Part shown: positions 22,387-31,603 of the stretch, in pieces | How positions within the stretch are numbered: position 1 is the stretch's first letter | Layout: each line of letters starts with the position of its first letter | NCBI GenBank assembly: GCA_014529385.2 | Contig: CM043965.1 | Location: forward strand, 67,699,690 to 67,763,689 | Length of the DNA: 64,000 bases | Source of the DNA: Adiantum capillus-veneris | Lineage: Eukaryota > Streptophyta > Polypodiopsida > Polypodiales > Pteridaceae | Direction: 5' to 3' | Translations under genes and position numbers: made by a program | The notes under the pieces: generated by a model | Databases searched by the model: none | What the model was told of the DNA's origin: nothing | What the model saw: only the letters and a program-made list of their open reading frames with translations

Positions 22387-22902
22387 TTGGTGTTGGAGGA
22401 AGACCCCGTGCTCAAATATCGGAAGTTCCAAGTGTTTGAGCTTATTTATGAGCAAGCTCGAAGATCCCCTGTTTACCAGTTCAGGCGAGATGTCATGGAG
22501 ATACTGTTGAAGGCTTATACGCCACACTCCACTCGCATTGACAAAGGATGGGAACTTGATTGGACATTTCCAGGAGGGGTTTACTACATCAACGCTCGGA
22601 AGCTAGGATGCCTGGCTACCGACTTGAAGAAGATACGTTGGGGAGAAGAGTTGAGAGTGATAGAGATATTCTACTTGGTGCCCACACGATTGGATTAGAC
22701 TGTTTCGGGCAACTCCAACCAAACCATCAACGACTGGCTCTTGGAGAAGGTCACCAATGTGATCCTAGCAAACCGAGTCAAAACCTTTGGATTACTGAAA
22801 GCGGAACTCCGGCCTGACATTTTAGTTTATTATCCCCTCAAGAATGTGTATAAGAACTATTACACGAATGAAGTAGTGCATCATGTCAATACCATTTCCT
22901 AG
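22387..22902 (+). pseudogene. Extra frame upstream of gag in element C
   Basis: A frame of about 171 codons starts near the primer site (MVLEEDPVLKYRKFQVF), continues past one TAG (after PTRLD, about 22696) and reads coherently on as NSNQTINDWLLEKVTNV and PLKNVYKNYYTNEVVHH to a stop at 22902. It is in the same phase as gag but separated from it by about 210 bp with stops. I do not recognise the family, and it resembles neither gag nor the small frames of D and H. It may be an accessory leader protein or the remnant of a longer Gag N-terminus. Confidence 0.45.
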
Positions 22903-23118
22903 GCGTATGTTATACGCAAATCCATAAAGCCTTGTAATAAGCGGTCATCAGTCATTCTAAACCTTGAAGGGTTTCGATTGTAATAAATTTCCATCAATAA
23001 AGTGCTTTTTGTCTCTGAATCTCTGTCTCTTGATAAAGTGGAATTTTGAATTTTATTAAAGTCTCGTGTCTCTTGAAATTCAAGTAATGGTAGCAAGAAT
23101 TTTGTATAACCCATGTAG

Positions 23119-24438
23119 GTACCGCCTGTTGCTCTGTATTCGGCAGCGCAAGAGAAGAAGCTTCTCCTCAAACAAGCCCAAACCCCGATCTTTAAGGGCG
23201 AGGGGGAAAATGTGGAGAGAGATGCGGAAGTATGGATGGAAGCCATGGACGATTACTTTGAAGCTGCGGGAACCCAACCCGTAAATCAAACCATGCTTGC
23301 GATGTTCCGCCTGACTGGCGATGCCAAGATATGGTGGAAGCAACATTGCAGGGACATGGATATTAAGGGATCTTCCCAGTCCTGGGAAGACATCAAAGCT
23401 GCAATAATGGGACGTTATTTACCACCTGCCTATAGGACCTTGAGAATGAATGAATTCTTTTCACTTCGGCAGCTGAATTCAACGGTCGAAGAATACTATG
23501 CAAAGTTTGTCACTCTTCGGAGATATGCTCCTAAGATGACCTTGGAACAACAGGTGGCAAGGTTCTGTCAAGGACTAATCGATCCCTTGAACACTCGGCT
23601 GGAGGCTCTCAGGCCGTCAACGCTACAGGATGCCTTGTTGAGGGCTAAACCTCTAGCTCTCGAAGTACAAAAGGCTAATCAGAACAGGAGGAATCATTGG
23701 TCAAAGAGGGCAAGGAACACTGCTTGGGACAACAGACCAGCCAACCAAACCTATAACCAGCGGCCTATTGTGGCTACCACCACAACCATGGAGTTCCCTG
23801 ATGTTCGATGCTATGGTTGCGGCGAGCATGGACACTACAGGTCAAATTGCCCCAGGAACATTCATGCAACCAACGCCAATGCCGTACCCTTGAATACCCG
23901 TGGGCGTGGCCAAGCTAATGGAAGAGGAGGACGCGGAAGAATGAACAGAGGGCGAGGGCGTGGAGCTACCGCCAGAGTGAATGCCGCAGTAGTTCAACCA
24001 ACTGTGGGTGACGAAGCAGTGGAGAGAGCAACCCTGCATGCTGCAATTGACAATCCCAATGGTTGCGAGCAATACGCAGTCATTCATACGCCAGGATCTC
24101 TCAGAGGTGAACAAGTTAACTTCCTTATAGATTGTGGCAGTACTCTTTCATTTCTTTCACCCAGATGCATGAGAAAGCTTAAGCTAGATAAGTATCCGTC
24201 AAGCAAACTAGTTGTCGAGTTAGCAAACGGCAAGGAGGTAGTATCTCAACACTCTGCAGGCAAAATTGACTTTGATTTAGGGGGACACCCAACTTCTGCC
24301 CAATTTCGAACCTTACCCTTAGGATTCTTTGATGGGATACTAGGGATGGACTGGCTAAAGCAAAATAGGGCCCACATACATTGTGCACAAGGGAATTTTA
24401 CCTTTACAGATAACTTGGGTAATGAAGCCTTAATTTAG
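23119..24438 (+). CDS. Element C gag and protease
   Basis: The phase opens after a TAG at 23116 and has no early ATG. The Gag core is visible from IFKGEGENVERDAEVWMEAM (about 23190) onward, with WWKQHC and the EYYAKFVTLRRYAP region. A zinc knuckle CYGCGEHGHYRSNC lies at about 23809-23850, followed by an Arg/Gly-rich tract (23895-23975) and the protease motif DCGSTLSFLSP at about 24130. Gag would form the particle and bind RNA; the protease would cleave the polyprotein. How translation starts is unclear: a non-AUG start (GTG at 23212) or splicing are options. The frame ends in a TAG directly before the RT part in the same phase. Confidence 0.85.
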   Translation, partial: VPPVALYSAAQEKKLLLKQAQTPIFKGEGENVERDAEVWMEAMDDYFEAAGTQPVNQTMLAMFRLTGDAKIWWKQHCRDMDIKGSSQSWEDIKAAIMGRYLPPAYRTLRMNEFFSLRQLNSTVEEYYAKFVTLRRYAPKMTLEQQVARFCQGLIDPLNTRLEALRPSTLQDALLRAKPLALEVQKANQNRRNHWSKRARNTAWDNRPANQTYNQRPIVATTTTMEFPDVRCYGCGEHGHYRSNCPRNIHATNANAVPLNTRGRGQANGRGGRGRMNRGRGRGATARVNAAVVQPTVGDEAVERATLHAAIDNPNGCEQYAVIHTPGSLRGEQVNFLIDCGSTLSFLSPRCMRKLKLDKYPSSKLVVELANGKEVVSQHSAGKIDFDLGGHPTSAQFRTLPLGFFDGILGMDWLKQNRAHIHCAQGNFTFTDNLGNEALI

Positions 24439-27372
24439 GGGGAAAATGGGAGACCTAAGGCTACTCTAGTTAAGGCCAACAGACTTTTGAAGGGACTAAG
24501 GAAGGGTCAGCAAATATATGCAGTTAAACTCAATAAGGTGGACCAATCAGATACCTCACTTCGACCAGACTGGCTGAGGGAGTATGATGACGTATTCCCC
24601 GAGGACCTTACGAATCTTCCACCACACAGAGAGGTAGATCATGAGATTGAGACTATCCCTGGGTGTGAACCTATCTCAAAAAGACCTTATAAAATGTCAC
24701 TTCCGGAGGCCATCGAACTCAAAGAACAACTTAGGCAACTCATTGAGCAAGGATTCATTCGACCCAGTACTTCTCCTTGGGGTGCTCCAGTTCTTTTCCA
24801 AAAGAAGAAGGATGGGACCTTAAGGCTATGCATAGACTATCGTGGACTGAACCAGGTAACTGTCAAGAACAAGTATCCAATTCCAAGGATTGACGAACTT
24901 TTGGACAGACTCCACGGCGCCAAAATATTTACAAAGATAGATCTAAGATCAGGATATTACCAAATCAGGATCAAGGAATCAGATATTCCGAAGACAGCTT
25001 TCAATACTAGGTATGGGCACTACGAATTCACAGTAATGTCTTTTGGTCTAACAAATGCTCCTGCAAGCTTCAACCGACTTATGCAGGATATTTTCAGACC
25101 TTACCTGGATGATTTTGTCTTTGTTTTCTTTGATGACATTCTGATCTATTCCAAAGACGAGGCAGATCACGAGGAACATGTTCGCAAAGTACTTGATCTC
25201 CTTCGAGAACACCAGCTTTACGCTAAAGAGAGCAAGTGCACTTTTTGCTCACCTAAGGTCAACTATCTTGGATTTGTCATTTCGGTTGAAGGGATTTCAG
25301 TGGACCCAGACAAAGTCAAGGACATCGTTGACTGGCCTCAACCATCCACTGTCAGCGAAGTAAGGGGATTCCTTGGAATAACGGGATGGTACAGGATTTT
25401 TGTCAAGGATTATGCACGTATTGCTGCACCTTTGACGGAACTCCTGAAGAAAGGAATGAGGATCGATTGGAAGACCGAGCACGAGTCTAGCTTTGCTAAG
25501 CTAAAAGAATTCTTGGTCTCAGCTCCTATTTTAAAGCTTCCAGACTTTAGTAAAGAATTTGAAGTAGCGACAGACGCTAGTAAGTTTGCTCTAAGCGGAG
25601 CTCTTACTCAAGAAGGAAGACCGGTGGCGTATACGTCGCGAAAGCTGAGGGATCATGAGAAGAATTATCCCACTCATGATCTGGAACTTTTAGCAGTTAT
25701 TCATGCACTGAAGTTATGGAGACATTATCTTCTTGGACGCAAGTTTCAGTTGGTTACAGACCACAAGAGTTTAAAGTGGATTTTTACTCAACCCATTCTC
25801 AATATGCGACAACGGCGATGGATAGAGCTATTACAGGAATATGACCTTGACATAAAGTATAGACCAGGGAAGGAAAACGCAGTTGCAGATGGTCTTAGCC
25901 GAAAATCGTTTCTCGGAGCTATCTCTATTCCAAATAACCCTATCTGGGATAGAATCAAAGAAGCATCCCTCGAAGATCCAGAGTACCAACGTATGGCTTC
26001 ATTAGTCCAGCAGAATAAGATACCGGAAGCGAAAGATTACTCTCTTATGGGAGGATGTCTTTACTACAGACATAGACTCTGTGTACCCAGAGACCCAGCT
26101 TTAAAGAAGACCATTCTATATGAAGCACACGATAGCCCTACATCCGGACACCCAGGCTATGCTAAAACTCTTCACGCCGTCAGAAGGAGTTATTTCTGGT
26201 CTGGAATGAAAGGAGACATACTTCGATATGTGAGGCAATGTCTTTCTTGTCAACGGATAAAGGCCGAAAGGATCAAATTACCAGGGCAACTTCAACCTCT
26301 TGACATACCCCAGATGAAGTGGGAATGCATCAGTATGGATTTTGTTACAGGGTTACCTTCTACAGGAGGTTATGATTCTGTTTTCGTGGTTGTTGACATG
26401 CTCACAAAAGTGGCTCATCTAATACCCGTAAAGACGACCTTTACTGCTTCAGATGGTAGTCGGGTATTCATCAAGGAGATTTTCAGGCTACATGGTCTAC
26501 CCAAGCGTATTGTCAGTGATAGAGATGCCAAGTTTACATCAAAATTTTGGACCTCTCTTTTCCAATCTATTGGGTCACAATTAGCCTTCAGCACAGCATA
26601 TCATCCGCAGACTGATGCGCAAACCGAAAGAGTTAATCAAGTCATCGAGGACATTCTCAGAGCTTATTGTTCACAAGAACCAAAGAAGTGGTTACAATAT
26701 CTACCTTTGGTAGAATATGCTTATAACTCTTCCGAACACAGAAGCATTGGAATGTCACCTTTCAAAGCTCTTTATGGACAGGACTGCTTAGCACCACTGA
26801 ACTTTTCAGATCCAACCATCAGAGTAGAAGCCTCTAGAAAGATGTTAGAAGATATGCAAGCCCAGACTAGAGCCATTCGCCAGGACATTCAGGTAGCTCA
26901 GGATAGACAGAAGCACTATGCAGATAAGAATCGTTCGGAAAGGACTTTCAAGGAAGGAGATAAGGTTTTTCTACAAGTCCGACCTAAGAAAAGCAACTTA
27001 TCACTAGGCAGATACAAGAAGCTAAGCCCAAGGTATTGTGGACCATTTGAGATCGTTAAGGTTATAAGTGACCAGGCCTACAAGCTAAAGTTACCTACAA
27101 ACTTGAAGGTTCATGATGTATTCCATGTCAGCTTACTCAAACCCTATATTCCCAATCCCGATCAATTCTTGGACTCAGATCAGATAGTCATGCCAGCACA
27201 AGGAGTTCTCGAGCTCCAACCTGACTATGTACTTGAAACAAGAGAAAGGAAATTACGCAACAGAACTATCACAGAACATCTGGTAAAATGGAAGGATTAC
27301 CCTGAAGAAGATGCAACTTGGGAAGACGAGTCGACGCTCTTAAAAGATTACCCAAACTCATTCTTGAGATGA
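24439..27372 (+). CDS. Element C pol: RT, RNase H, integrase, chromodomain
   Basis: One open phase, in frame with gag across a single TAG (24436-24438). Counting from codon 1 at 24487: RT with [13 protein letters not shown] (about 155) and the catalytic [10 protein letters not shown] (about 215); RNase H with [13 protein letters not shown] (about 360) and [10 protein letters not shown] (about 425); the integrase zinc region ending CLSCQR (about 590); integrase MDFVTG (Asp, about 616), SDRDAKF (Asp, about 675) and [10 protein letters not shown] (Glu, about 715); a GPFEIV block (about 850); and a chromodomain-like end with [17 protein letters not shown] (about 935). All catalytic residues are present. 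Apart from the TAG, nothing visible prevents activity. Element G has no stop at the matching place, so the TAG is probably a mutation rather than programmed readthrough. Confidence 0.93.
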   Translation, partial: GENGRPKATLVKANRLLKGLRKGQQIYAVKLNKVDQSDTSLRPDWLREYDDVFPEDLTNLPPHREVDHEIETIPGCEPISKRPYKMSLPEAIELKEQLRQLIEQGFIRPSTSPWGAPVLFQKKKDGTLRLCIDYRGLNQVTVKNKYPIPRIDELLDRLHGAKIFTKIDLRSGYYQIRIKESDIPKTAFNTRYGHYEFTVMSFGLTNAPASFNRLMQDIFRPYLDDFVFVFFDDILIYSKDEADHEEHVRKVLDLLREHQLYAKESKCTFCSPKVNYLGFVISVEGISVDPDKVKDIVDWPQPSTVSEVRGFLGITGWYRIFVKDYARIAAPLTELLKKGMRIDWKTEHESSFAKLKEFLVSAPILKLPDFSKEFEVATDASKFALSGALTQEGRPVAYTSRKLRDHEKNYPTHDLELLAVIHALKLWRHYLLGRKFQLVTDHKSLKWIFTQPILNMRQRRWIELLQEYDLDIKYRPGKENAVADGLSRKSFLGAISIPNNPIWDRIKEASLEDPEYQRMASLVQQNKIPEAKDYSLMGGCLYYRHRLCVPRDPALKKTILYEAHDSPTSGHPGYAKTLHAVRRSYFWSGMKGDILRYVRQCLSCQRIKAERIKLPGQLQPLDIPQMKWECISMDFVTGLPSTGGYDSVFVVVDMLTKVAHLIPVKTTFTASDGSRVFIKEIFRLHGLPKRIVSDRDAKFTSKFWTSLFQSIGSQLAFSTAYHPQTDAQTERVNQVIEDILRAYCSQEPKKWLQYLPLVEYAYNSSEHRSIGMSPFKALYGQDCLAPLNFSDPTIRVEASRKMLEDMQAQTRAIRQDIQVAQDRQKHYADKNRSERTFKEGDKVFLQVRPKKSNLSLGRYKKLSPRYCGPFEIVKVISDQAYKLKLPTNLKVHDVFHVSLLKPYIPNPDQFLDSDQIVMPAQGVLELQPDYVLETRERKLRNRTITEHLVKWKDYPEEDATWEDESTLLKDYPNSFLR

Positions 27373-27390
27373 GGACATCTCAAATTTTTC

Positions 27391-27403
27391 ACGTTGGGGA
27401 GGT
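27391..27403 (+). other. Polypurine tract of element C
   Basis: ACGTTGGGGAGGT directly precedes the 3' LTR (TGTAAGG at 27404), where plus-strand cDNA synthesis would start. Confidence 0.7.
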
Positions 27404-29119
27404 TGTAAGGTCTCTGACCCGATCACAAGAGAACCCTTGTACCACGAAATGAATACAATGGAATAAGTTACTATTTTTAGCAGTTTTTCAGATTCTGTCA
27501 GTGTCATGATGTTTAGAATGTTATAAAGCTTGAAAATGTGAATTAAAATAATTTTTGTGAAAAATTTCCAAAAATAGTAAGTTTTTGGTCACCCGACCCG
27601 TCCAGTCTTAACCGTCTCGAAAATCTGCACCCGTACCCCGAATTTGAAAAAAATGCATTTTCGGACCCCGGGGACTGCTAAATATGGCAGGTACTCGAGC
27701 CAGTACGCCTTAGTTAGAGCTTCGTATGGCAATTTACGGCATCAAAATCCGATTCGTATGACCCGTTTTAGCCTAGAACCAAATTTCCTAAAAATTGTCC
27801 GGGGAGGCACGGGGGCCCGGGACTGTGTGGGAACAGGTCCCAGGCCACTCCAGATCAGCTTTAGCAGCTAGGGGGCGCCCTCTTGCTTTGTGGGAGTCTT
27901 GGGAGAGCTGCCAAGCCTGCAACTCAGTCTCAGAACCAGTTAACCAAGCCAACCTGACACTTGGTGGGCAGAGAACTGGACTTGCCATGCTTAACTGGAG
28001 AAGCTCCCAGATGCATTTAGCAACCCAGATCAATTTTCAGCCTGTAGGAGCCTATTTAAAGACCTGCATACACACACACACACACATTTATGATCACACA
28101 TACACACAGTGCATACACACACACCCACACACATTGGGGAGGTGCTGCCGAATCACACACCTATTGAAGAAGAAGCTAGGAGGGAGGTGCTGTCGAATTT
28201 TCATCTCAAGAGGCTCGATTAGATCAGAAAATTGAGGAGATTACCAGCTCTTAATCACGGTAACGACAGTTTAATTAATGCTATCTGTAAATTCCTTTCT
28301 CTACCATCAAAAATTCTCGTACATTATGCTTATTCCTAGCCGAGAATCTCTATGACTACTCTCTAAATTCTCCTTATTCGTACTCCATTATGTAATCATT
28401 ATCCCATAGCTGAATTATCAGCCATTCTTCACTCTCGATTAATGATTAGAGCATAATTATCCGAATCTTCTCTCTCTAGATAGCATAGTAATTAATCGGT
28501 AAGCTAGTATTTGTGTAGATTGAAGAGAATCACTATTGTAATCACTCATTAACATTGCAGCTTAATTGAATTCATTTTTTCTTATGCATTAAGACGTAAT
28601 TAAGGAGAAATTAATCCGTCATTAAGTCTCTAAGAAATGGGTTTTTTCTCACACATATGCATAGGGTAAATCTGCATCATCTAATTGCTAGGAAATAGTT
28701 TAATCATACTTAATCCAATTCTCTGGTAATTCTAATAGTGAAATCTTAATTATTCTTGATCATGCAAGCCGAATAATTATCTTAGAGCCGGTTCCCATAG
28801 GATTATGTGCCATCCTTAATGATTGCTTTGTGAAAGAAATCTAGACTCTCAATTAGGAGGGATTAATTGATGTCACTAATCTACCCATTGGACTGCTATG
28901 ATGCTTGTGAACCTTAGCTCTTTCTCCAAGCTAATCATTTAAAGTAGTGAGAAATGGCCCCGGTTAAGAGTACTCGCTTCGGTGGAGCCCACGACCGCGA
29001 GGCGGGAACAAGCAATGTCAACGGAAAAGGAAAGGCTCCCATGGACGAGCAAATACCGGCCATCTCACGGGCCATCGATGAAGAAGTGGAAGAGGTAGAT
29101 CATATTTTATTCAAGTTGT
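27404..29119 (+). repeat. 3' LTR of element C, left part
   Basis: It matches 19518-21232 with scattered substitutions and is interrupted at the TTGT target by element D. The copy continues at 38371. The (CA)n tract is a few units longer than in the 5' LTR. Confidence 0.93.
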
Positions 29120-30395
29120 TGATCCGAGCCTATCACAAATTTTTGTTTATCATATTTTGTTGGTTTTCCTTGCTTCTAGAGGTTTACAATAAAAGAAAGA
29201 GTGAGAACGACCTCTTGGAAAAATTTAAAAAAAATGATTTTTTCTTGACTAGTTCACCGGAGGTGAAAGGTAGAGGGAGAACCTAGTGGTAAAGGGAAGG
29301 GAAAATATGTAAATGTGAAAAGAAAAGATATGATGTGGTTGTGGAGCCATGCACCCATGATTCAAGGGTCATGAGTGGCTCATATCATCATGGCTTTGGA
29401 GCCATATGATGATTCAAACAAATGGGACCCAAGTGGAAGACTTGGTAAAGGAAGAAACCAGGCACATGATTTTGTTGAATTTTTAAAAAATACTTCCACT
29501 CCGATCCAAGAAAAGTTGTCTTCATCAAAGTTGTAACTGACGAGCTGAAGATTCTGGCCATATGTTTTTTATAATTTTTGCATCTACGCTCTAGGAGATA
29601 TGGCCAAAATGATGGACGCCAGTTTTTTCAACTGTGGTGGAGACCACCCCCCTACCTTTACACACACACACCTTTCCTTTTCCACATTGAGACCTTCTTT
29701 AAAATCAGCCATTAGTCTTCTCACCCTCCTCTCCTTCCTCCTCTCTCTCAAGCTCAAAAACCTATCAAAGTTCCTCTTCTAATCACCTCTCAAGTCATGC
29801 TTAATCTTGTTGTAATTCATAAGTTCTCATTCAACCCCTTTCTATTATTACTAGATATGTATTGATTTTATGTAGATTCTTTACATTTTAAAATAAGGAA
29901 GCTCTTGGACTCAAGCTATGGAGGAAGGAGTGAAGACAACACAAGTGATGATGGAGCTAATTGGTCAACAAATCACTTGGAAGGAGCTTCTTCATTGGTT
30001 GAATGTCCCTAATCAAGCTTCATTTGTACAAATTACACTTGTATCTTAACCTCACTCCTAATCACTCTCTTTCCTATATAAAGAGGCCTTCCCCTTTGTA
30101 ATTTCAAGCCTCCCTCAGCCCATTGAGCCTTTGTATCACTCACCATGAGCCCATAAGCTCATTCATTCACTCTATTCTTGCACATCCTAGAGTGCAAATT
30201 GTTTCATGCTAGTAACCTCTCCTCCTCTTACTTATGTTAATTAAGAGAAATGTTTTATATGCGTGTGAGAGTGCTTGATGTGATCTTGGCTAATCCTTGA
30301 GTGATTGTTTGGTAATCTATATGCTATTTATGTTGGGAGTGTTTGGAGTCATCCATTCCTTGTACACACACCACGGTTAATGCTTCATTCATAGT

Positions 30396-30449
<54 letters not shown>

Positions 30450-30564
30450 TGTAGCGGTCCTAGTCCACGCTTCCAAGACTAGGTGGTGCCCTCATCTCAT
30501 TTCCCTTGTGGCGCAATGGAGTTTGTTTTGGTGAAGAGGCCGCCATTCCAAATTTCCTTCGTCA
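29120..30564 (+). repeat. 5' LTR of element D
   Basis: It starts TGATCCG and ends CGTCA. TATATAAA at about 30074-30081 is the likely promoter. A (CT)n microsatellite at about 30401-30447 is about ten bases shorter than its counterpart in the 3' LTR (about 38193-38252), which explains the length difference. Confidence 0.95.
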
Positions 30565-30569
30565 TAAAT

Positions 30570-30586
30570 TGGTGCCCCCACTGAGG
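30570..30586 (+). other. Primer binding site of element D
   Basis: TGGTGCCCCCACTGAGG starts five bases after the LTR. It is identical to the site in H and nearly identical to the one in B. The donor tRNA was not identified; it is not initiator Met. Confidence 0.8.
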
Positions 30587-30614
30587 AGTTCTCAAGCAGC
30601 GCTCTATCAATCCT

Positions 30615-31118
30615 ATGAAGGAAGATCCATCAAATTCTCCGAGACTTCCACTATGGTCTCCCCAAGAAGCTCGAGAAAAGAAGCGTCTTTATCAACAAAC
30701 GGCACGTATGCGGGTAAAGAGAGTTAACTACACACACCCTTCTTTGCTTCAAGGAAAATCTTGTAGTCATCAAGTCCCTAGGTCAAAAAATTGTGTGGAG
30801 TGCTTTGTGACTAGTGTGAAGACACTTCCTTTGAAGCCTCAACTTCAGGTGGTGAAAGCACTCTCAAACTCGGGTATTAACAAGTTTTTGGAGGGGGAGC
30901 TACACATCAATGGGGTGCGGTATTGGCAAGAGGCTACATATGGTGATGCACTCCAACTACTACTAGCAAGAAGGCTCAAGGTGGTTGAGAGGGTAGCCAT
31001 CGAACCCTATGAACTCTACAAAGCTGAAGATGGTCACACCAAAGCTAGGCTAATCACTGGTGAGCAAATTCTTCGCATCTCTCAAATGGTGGGATCCAAG
31101 AGAGCTCAACTTCAATGA
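30615..31118 (+). CDS. Upstream frame A of element D (167 aa, unknown)
   Basis: An intact frame with an ATG start (MKEDPSNSPRLPLW), about 30 nt after the primer site and 33 nt before the next frame. The N-terminal third is Arg/Lys/Ser-rich with a short CX2C-like CVECF. The rest looks globular, with KALSNSGINKFLEGELHING, YGDALQLLLARRLKVVERVA and a GEQILRISQMVGSK end. I recognise no RT, protease, Gag or knuckle. Tat-group elements such as Ogre are known to carry an extra frame before gag, so position supports a real gene. Element H lacks it, so it is not essential to the group. Confidence 0.65.
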   Translation: MKEDPSNSPRLPLWSPQEAREKKRLYQQTARMRVKRVNYTHPSLLQGKSCSHQVPRSKNCVECFVTSVKTLPLKPQLQVVKALSNSGINKFLEGELHINGVRYWQEATYGDALQLLLARRLKVVERVAIEPYELYKAEDGHTKARLITGEQILRISQMVGSKRAQLQ

Positions 31119-31151
31119 AGTGCTTCATGGAAGTTTGTAATTAATGCAGCA

Positions 31152-31361
31152 ATGAATAATCCCATTTTCTACAACTTTCAATCAGTTCAGAATATTAGGG
31201 TGAATGTGCGCATTGATAGAAAGATTTTTTTCCAACAAAGATTGGTCTTCTATTTTGGAGCTGAGAGGTTGAGAGAGATATTGCTGTCCCCTGACCCTAT
31301 AATATTTCCTATTTTGGAGTATAATGTATCTTTTGATGTTCACATCTTCATCTTGCTTTAA
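31152..31361 (+). CDS. Small frame 1 of element D (conserved, unknown function)
   Basis: 69 codons from ATG (MNNPIFYNFQ). It is the counterpart of H 6611-6823, sharing IRVNV, IDRK, FFQQR, FGAERLREIL and an SFDVHIFIL end. It ends 9 nt before the next frame, to which it is related. No known domain is seen. Basic and aromatic residues in the first half and a hydrophobic end suggest a small folded protein, perhaps oligomeric; this is inference only. Confidence 0.8.
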   Translation: MNNPIFYNFQSVQNIRVNVRIDRKIFFQQRLVFYFGAERLREILLSPDPIIFPILEYNVSFDVHIFILL

Positions 31362-31370
31362 GCATACTCC

Positions 31371-31583
31371 ATGAATCATAGGGATTTATATGGACCTTTC
31401 CAACCTCTTGCTAGACAAACTGTGCATATAATAGCTAGCACAAAGCTTAGGTTTCAAAACATCATAAGGGACTTACTAGGCCCTCGTCGTCTAGCTGAGA
31501 TTAATGCATCTATCAATCCATTTATTCTACCCTTAATAAGATATGATTTGGGCCTAGACGTTTTCATCTTTGTGCTGTATTGA
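31371..31583 (+). CDS. Small frame 2 of element D (conserved, unknown function)
   Basis: 70 codons from ATG (MNHRDLYGPFQP). It is the counterpart of H 6315-6527, sharing ARQ, FQ.IIR, RL.EINASINPFILP and a DVFIFVL-type end. It is also similar to frame 1 just upstream: FQ, G..RL.EI, S..P.I.P and DV.IF.L are common to all four copies. The stop lies 20 nt before the gag ATG. The tight packing of three frames ahead of gag implies reinitiation, leaky scanning, splicing or internal entry for Gag translation. Confidence 0.8.
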   Translation: MNHRDLYGPFQPLARQTVHIIASTKLRFQNIIRDLLGPRRLAEINASINPFILPLIRYDLGLDVFIFVLY

Positions 31584-31603
31584 GAGGAAGGCAACCCACT
31601 TTT

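Noticed and set aside
24436-24438. Programmed TAG readthrough between protease and RT in element C
   Set aside because: The related element G has no stop at the matching place and the following bases are not a known strong readthrough context. A point mutation is simpler.
30343-30534. Frame with Ser-Leu repeats
   Set aside because: It is the (CT)n microsatellite inside the D LTR read as protein.
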